A stretch of 28,357 nucleotides of DNA from Elusimicrobiota bacterium (GTDB lineage Bacteria > Elusimicrobiota > UBA5214 > JBBAAG01): NCBI GenBank assembly GCA_041658405.1, contig JBBAAG010000036.1, forward strand, positions 1 to 28,357, written 5' to 3'. Below the pieces are notes generated by a model. The model did not search any database, was not told where the DNA came from, and saw only the letters and a program-made list of their open reading frames with translations. Positions 23,821 to 28,357 of the stretch are shown in pieces. Both the position numbers and the translations under genes were made by a program. Position 1 is the stretch's first letter; the number at the start of each line of letters is the position of its first letter.

Positions 23821-26115
23821 CTATTTCGATGCCACAACTTTCTGGCTTTCAATCGAGTTCTGCATAACAGTCATTTCTGCTAAAGCAATATAAAACGCCA
23901 AGCTGGACTCCGCGCCTTCGTTTTGGTTGATACGGTCCACGTGCAGCGCATCGCGGCACCCGCCGGTAGACGAATCGTACAACGCGATATCCAGGTCGTT
24001 ACGCCCCATGAACCACTGGAACGCTTTCCTCGCTTCGGTATACCACATAAGGTCGCCGGTAGCGCGAAACGCTTCGAGGCACGCCGAGATCATGGTATGC
24101 GTTTCTACCGGCTGCTGGTCTGCCACAGAAATTGTTTCACCCCGTTTGTAAAACCCGTTTGAGCCGATAGGGCGAAACCGGTTTTTCGGCGACGTTTGTA
24201 TTTTTACCAGCCACTGTAACGATTTCAGCCCGGCGTCCAGCATATCTTTATTCTCCAGCCACTTCCCGCTCAGGATCAGCGCGTGGGACAGCCGTGCGTT
24301 ACAATACGTCACCACCGGTTCAAACCACGGCCAGTCTTTATCGCTATGAACTTTGTAGAGTTCAAACAGTTTTTTTGCCAGTATCTGCCGTATCTGATGT
24401 ACCCGGCGGTCGCCGTCAAAACACCGGAGGTATTCGTGGATCCCGATGATCGCGAACGCCCAGGCTCGGGGTGACGAGAAGTCGCAGATAGGGTTTAACG
24501 CGCGTTCGAATATTGTATTCGCAAAATTCCTGAATCCCGCGTTCGTCGTCCTCCCGATACAGGTACCCAACGCCCATAGGGTGCGCCCATGCGAATCTTC
24601 CGACCCCATACCGTTAGCTTCGCCGACCCAGGTGCGGTTGTAATTCATAAAGTTTTTGAACCGGCAAGATTTAGGATCAAACGCGCTGTTGAGGAACGCG
24701 AAGTATATTGTTGCCATGTCGGTAAGCTTTGTTTTATCCCCTTCTTTAAGTTCGTCGAGGTAGATTGTGAGGATCAGCGCCCGTGCGTTGTCGTCAGTAC
24801 AATACCCTTCCGCGAGGTTAGGGATGTTGTAAATCGCGTGCTGGATAATGCCGGTAGAGTCCGTCATCCTGTACAAATGGTCGAGCTTAAACGCCGGCAG
24901 TTCCGGCAATTCCTGGTCCAGCGAAGGCAGCACAAGTTTTTTGTGGATAAGCGTCGGGTGTTTCAACCTTGCTTCTTTAAACGTTTCCAAATAAATCCGG
25001 CCCGTATTATTCCATACCATTTCCCGGCCGAGGATAAAGGCGTTTTTGCGCATAGCGTTGCGTTTGTTGTCATCGCGGATCAAGCCCAGTACTTCACGCG
25101 AGATCGCTTCCGGGTCGCGAAACGGTACAATAATCCCCCGGCCGTCAGCGAGTAGTTCCGTCGCGTGCCAGTACGGCGTAGAAATCACGGCATTACCCGC
25201 GCCAAACGAGTACGCCAGCGTGCCGGAGACCGCCTGCGCTTCTTCCAGGTACGGAGTAATATATATATCGGCGGTAACAATAAACTCTTTCAGTTGTTCC
25301 ATCGTGACAAACTGGTTGTAAAACACCACGTTTTTGTCAACCCCGAGTTCTTCCGCCATATTCTGCAGTTTCAGGCGGTATACTTCCCCTACTTCCCGCA
25401 CAAGGTTCGGGTGGGTGGCGCCAAGGATTACATAAACGACGTTCGGATATTCTTTTACAATCGCGGGTAAGGCTTGCAGCACATTTTCAATCCCTTTGTT
25501 GGGCGACAACAGGCCGAAGGTGAGCAGTACAAACTTACCTTCGAGCCCGAACTGGTCCTTATAAAAATTTGAGTCAATAAACGGTATTTCAGGAATCCCG
25601 TGCGGGATCAACCGTATTTTGTTTTCCGGCACTTTATAAATATCTGTCAAAAAATCGACAGAGCGCTGGGTCATAACTACAAACACGTCGGATAGTTCGG
25701 TCAATCCTTCCATCACGCTTCGTTGGTCCGAGTTCGGTTTTTTCAAAACTGTATGCAGGGTCGTCACTACGGGCATCTGCAGTTGTTTCAACAACGTGAG
25801 GATATACACGCCGGACGGGCCGCCGTAAATACCGTATTCGTGCTGCAACGAAACAACGTTTACTGCGTTGATATTAATAAAATCCGCAGCGCGCTTATAC
25901 GAATCAATATCCTGTTCCCTGATTTCAAACCTTACGCAATCGGGATAATCATACCCTTCTTTAATATCGTTGACCGGGATAGCAAGGCAGTGGATATTGT
26001 GAAACTGGTTGGCTATTGATTCGTAAAGGGTTGCGGTGAACGTCGCGATCCCGCATTTACGGGGTAAATAGTTGCCAATAAACGCAATTTTTTTGATCTC
26101 AGGAATGTTGTACAT
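23821..26115 (-). CDS. GT4 glycosyltransferase fused to a C-terminal alpha/alpha carbohydrate-active domain
   Basis: 764 aa. Residues about 1-400 form a GT-B fold GT4 transferase: FIGNYLPRKCGIATFT, VSLQHEYGIYGGPSG, TLHTVLKKP, RLIPHGIPE, LLTFGLLSPNKGIENVLQAL and ITPYLEEAQAVSGTLAYSFGAG. The last holds the donor-binding acidic residues. Residues about 405-764 (HLYRMTDSTGIIQHA, GYCTDDNARAL, WLVKIQTSPKNRF, GCRDALHVDRINQNEGAESS) are helical and resemble an alpha/alpha-toroid glycoside-active module. Its activity is unknown. GGAGGT lies 8 nt before the start. It is the first gene of a pair with the GH130 phosphorylase. The protein is cytoplasmic, with no signal peptide. The donor is probably a nucleotide sugar such as GDP-mannose, by context only. 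Confidence 0.87.
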   Translation of the reverse strand: MYNIPEIKKIAFIGNYLPRKCGIATFTATLYESIANQFHNIHCLAIPVNDIKEGYDYPDCVRFEIREQDIDSYKRAADFININAVNVVSLQHEYGIYGGPSGVYILTLLKQLQMPVVTTLHTVLKKPNSDQRSVMEGLTELSDVFVVMTQRSVDFLTDIYKVPENKIRLIPHGIPEIPFIDSNFYKDQFGLEGKFVLLTFGLLSPNKGIENVLQALPAIVKEYPNVVYVILGATHPNLVREVGEVYRLKLQNMAEELGVDKNVVFYNQFVTMEQLKEFIVTADIYITPYLEEAQAVSGTLAYSFGAGNAVISTPYWHATELLADGRGIIVPFRDPEAISREVLGLIRDDNKRNAMRKNAFILGREMVWNNTGRIYLETFKEARLKHPTLIHKKLVLPSLDQELPELPAFKLDHLYRMTDSTGIIQHAIYNIPNLAEGYCTDDNARALILTIYLDELKEGDKTKLTDMATIYFAFLNSAFDPKSCRFKNFMNYNRTWVGEANGMGSEDSHGRTLWALGTCIGRTTNAGFRNFANTIFERALNPICDFSSPRAWAFAIIGIHEYLRCFDGDRRVHQIRQILAKKLFELYKVHSDKDWPWFEPVVTYCNARLSHALILSGKWLENKDMLDAGLKSLQWLVKIQTSPKNRFRPIGSNGFYKRGETISVADQQPVETHTMISACLEAFRATGDLMWYTEARKAFQWFMGRNDLDIALYDSSTGGCRDALHVDRINQNEGAESSLAFYIALAEMTVMQNSIESQKVVASK

Positions 26116-26277
26116 ATCTTTTACCTCCGCACGGAGTAATCTGCCCCCGTTTAGTTCACTCGAATATTTGGTACAAAAGATTTTTACGTTTTATTGCGAT
26201 CCCGAGACAGGTGATTGAGGTTCGGAATGTACAATGAATATAATCAATCTAAGATATATTATACTAAAATAATTGTT

Positions 26278-27588
26278 TTAATCCCAGACTTTATAATTTT
26301 TGTGGTGATAATAATTCATAAAATCCTGATGGAAATCATTTTTATAAAAATGCTTCCTACTGTCTAACGCAGCGAAGATATTGACCATGAGAAAGAAAAT
26401 TGTTATTGAAGCCCATACCCACCTGGACTTCGTTTTTGACAGGTTCTGCGATAATTTCATTAATTGTATAGACGCAACCAACGCTATAGCAGGAAAACAC
26501 AAAATTAAATGCCAATGATTAAATTCAACCGGTGATAACGCTGATGCTGCCAGTACCGCGATAAACAGGTAGCCGGTATACAGATAAAGCCTATCCATAG
26601 GCAACTCATGGGTATGGCCTGTTTTTCTGTCAAAAGGTTTTAGTTTCATAAATTGTACAAACAAATACTTGTTAATCTTAATGCTCCACCATACTGTTCC
26701 CGCAGCAATAACCCATTTTAGGATGTGGAACGAGTAATAGGCTATAGAATACACTACGGTATTGTTTATCCAATTAAAATCAATCATTGAAAATATCTGG
26801 CGTCCAAAATAAGTGGTTGAATACCGTATCCAGTACAATACCGCTTTGATTACAGGATAAACCAGCAATAAATTACGACCAATAAACATATCTTTTGATT
26901 GAGCAAGAGATAGTTTTATGCTGGGGTTAGAAAAATATTCAATCAAATACGGGGTAAGGCTCAACCCGATAACCAGCATCCCAAAAATAACACCCCACCA
27001 GTTAATACGTATGTACTTAGTTAATACAAGTATAACAGACAGGAATAATAATATCGCAAAAGAAAAATGCACCTGCGCGCAAAACCCAATTGCTATGATA
27101 TGCAGAAACGTTTTCCAAAACAATTTTTCGCGCATATTAAACGCAGTCCATAAGTGCAATGCTGCGAACAAAAAAAGGTAACCAATATTGTATAGTTCTG
27201 TCTGCTCAACTCTCCAGGGATTCAGCCAGTATATCAACATCAGAGGTATTAGTATATGCTCAGTTTCAGTTGCTTTTAACGCAACCTTACATAAGAACAA
27301 TAGTGATAATACATGAAACAGTATTATTACCGCAATCGCTGCGTAAGGAGAGAACCATAACTTCATAGGCCAAGCTGTTATCACGGTCTGAAACGAACCC
27401 GGGATATACCCAGAACCTGTACTTGCATTACCAAAATTAGTTAAAACGCCTTTATCAACAAATAAAATAGCTTTATCCAGTATCTGAATATTATCATAAT
27501 GCAGTTTTAAAGTAATACTTTGATGGATAGAATGCAGTATACCCAAACAAAACAGTGTAAATATGAATGCCTTAAATAATATTTTCAC
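26278..27588 (-). CDS. Polytopic membrane protein, GT-C glycosyltransferase-like
   Basis: 436 aa with roughly ten hydrophobic segments. The first is a signal-anchor (MKILFKAFIFTLFCLGIL), followed by a soluble loop containing LHYDNIQILDKAILFVDKG and GSGYIPGSFQTVITAWP. The acidic residues in that first extracytoplasmic loop, many transmembrane helices and a WLNPWRVEQTELYN loop recall GT-C (PMT/ArnT-like) enzymes that use lipid-linked sugars, but no family signature is certain. The start is GTG at 27588 with AGGA about 10 nt upstream. It lies 22 nt after the EFR1-type gene on the same strand. A 162-nt gap (26116-26277) without evident signals separates it from the glycosyltransferase gene. Confidence 0.7.
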   Translation of the reverse strand: MKILFKAFIFTLFCLGILHSIHQSITLKLHYDNIQILDKAILFVDKGVLTNFGNASTGSGYIPGSFQTVITAWPMKLWFSPYAAIAVIILFHVLSLLFLCKVALKATETEHILIPLMLIYWLNPWRVEQTELYNIGYLFLFAALHLWTAFNMREKLFWKTFLHIIAIGFCAQVHFSFAILLFLSVILVLTKYIRINWWGVIFGMLVIGLSLTPYLIEYFSNPSIKLSLAQSKDMFIGRNLLLVYPVIKAVLYWIRYSTTYFGRQIFSMIDFNWINNTVVYSIAYYSFHILKWVIAAGTVWWSIKINKYLFVQFMKLKPFDRKTGHTHELPMDRLYLYTGYLFIAVLAASALSPVEFNHWHLILCFPAIALVASIQLMKLSQNLSKTKSRWVWASITIFFLMVNIFAALDSRKHFYKNDFHQDFMNYYHHKNYKVWD

Positions 27589-27610
27589 TTTTTATATTTC
27601 CTAAAGAACA

Positions 27611-28357
27611 CTATTCAAACTCTGTATACTCAACCCCTGCTGCATGGTACCGTTTTTTTCCAGCCCACCCGCAAATTATTGCATCTTTTGGGCAGAACGA
27701 TGCGCAACGCATACAGTACTCGCACTTATCAAGATGCGACGGATACCCATCCGCTGCGGAATATATATTTTCCCGCGGGCATATTTTTATGCAACGGTTA
27801 CACTTATTACACTTTTTTTTGTTAGTACGGAATGGGAACCATTTTTGGTTAACGTCCCACCGCCATAACGACGTTACCCACCGCGAGAAGTGGTACACAA
27901 TGTCCGATAGTACAGGTACCCGATGCCAGCTTGCATTACCGGCGAGGATATTCTCCACAAACTTCTGTGCTTGCCGTTCCCCTCGAAGTACCAAATACTT
28001 ACTCCATCTCTCAGGGTATACAATCCAGATATTCGGCGGCATAATAATTTCTGTTACCCCAACGGTATCATACCCTTTTTTTCTAAGTATTTGCCTTAAC
28101 GGCCCCACTATCCCGCCGGATGCACCGCCAAGAGTGTCCAGCATAAACACTTTTGTCCCTGTCTTTGTCTCAGGTAAAGCTTCAATAAAGTCCCAGACAA
28201 ATGGGTAGGTAGAAAAACCTGCTACCGGAAACGCAAGCCCAAGCATATTGTCAAGATTAACACTTTTAGGATCACTTTTCTCTAGCATAAGCAGTTTGAC
28301 ATTAACTCCGCGGGAGGTAAACGTTTGAGCAACTTTTTTCGCCATTAATAACGTATT
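27611..28357 (-). CDS. EFR1-type flavodoxin-ferredoxin protein (5' end beyond window)
   Basis: At least 249 residues are in the window. The frame is open at the right edge with NTLLMAKKVAQTF, the end of a flavodoxin FMN loop (normally GTGNT), so the true start lies outside. An ATG at 28345 is internal. The flavodoxin-like domain continues with GLAFPVAGFSTYPFVWDF and LDTLGGASGGIVGPL. Two ferredoxin 4Fe-4S motifs follow: CNKCNRCIKICP and CEYCMRCASFCP. The combination is the EFR1 family, an electron-transfer protein of anaerobes with no fixed partner. The C-terminal tail (ICGWAGKKRYH) is intact, with the stop at 27611. Confidence 0.88.
   Translation of the reverse strand, partial: NTLLMAKKVAQTFTSRGVNVKLLMLEKSDPKSVNLDNMLGLAFPVAGFSTYPFVWDFIEALPETKTGTKVFMLDTLGGASGGIVGPLRQILRKKGYDTVGVTEIIMPPNIWIVYPERWSKYLVLRGERQAQKFVENILAGNASWHRVPVLSDIVYHFSRWVTSLWRWDVNQKWFPFRTNKKKCNKCNRCIKICPRENIYSAADGYPSHLDKCEYCMRCASFCPKDAIICGWAGKKRYHAAGVEYTEFE

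Noticed and set aside
22504..25470. Long plus-strand frames opposite the GH130 and GT4 genes
   Set aside because: They are antisense to genes with clear family motifs, and their products are Arg/His/Val-rich with no recognisable domain.

Overview
The window looks like a chromosomal segment of an uncultured, probably anaerobic, Gram-negative-type bacterium. The reasons are an O2-sensitive glycyl radical enzyme with its activase, a flavodoxin/ferredoxin protein, a probable lipoprotein, and many hybrid PAS histidine kinases. The gene mix loosely recalls Elusimicrobiota or other candidate-phylum genomes, but nothing here fixes the taxonomy. No tRNA, rRNA, CRISPR array, transposase or integrase was seen.

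Left part (1-11635), ordinary metabolism and signalling. Two tandem hybrid PAS histidine kinases lie on the minus strand; the downstream one runs off the left edge. Upstream of them is a gap with a decayed rsgA scrap. Next comes a minus-strand run: isoprenylcysteine-methyltransferase-like membrane protein, a pyruvate kinase lacking the C-terminal domain, a glycyl radical enzyme with a dehydratase-type CxE active site, and its radical-SAM activase. Divergently, on the plus strand, come an MBL-fold lipoprotein hydrolase and intact rsgA.

Middle part (11625-22312), an accessory/defence island. It begins with a winged-helix/nucleotidyltransferase pair resembling AbiEi/AbiEii toxin-antitoxin logic. 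The pair is driven by a perfect-consensus promoter (TTGACA-17-TATAAT) and followed by two abutting 21-bp palindromes. A minus-strand Schlafen-AlbA_2 ATP-binding protein follows, with a frameshifted second C-terminal cassette directly downstream of its stop. From about 14.57 kb the DNA becomes visibly AT-rich. A compact restriction-modification operon (DpnA-like beta-class methyltransferase, small ADP-ribosyltransferase-like protein, MutH/Sau3AI-type endonuclease) precedes a tightly coupled four-gene operon. That operon encodes an N6-adenine methyltransferase, a protein with two GHKL ATPase modules (MORC/Hsp90-like plus histidine-kinase-like), a receiver-domain protein with a zinc-knuckle tail, and an unrecognised 239-aa protein. 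It is the best candidate in the window for an undescribed system: a methyltransferase-coupled two-component-like defence module.

Right part (22336-28357), host-like and more GC-rich, all minus strand. It holds a GH130 mannoside phosphorylase, a GT4 glycosyltransferase fused to a carbohydrate-active alpha/alpha domain, a polytopic GT-C-like membrane protein and an EFR1-type flavodoxin-ferredoxin protein cut by the window edge. The first two probably handle mannosyl glycans together.

All protein assignments were made by reading motifs; no database search was possible.
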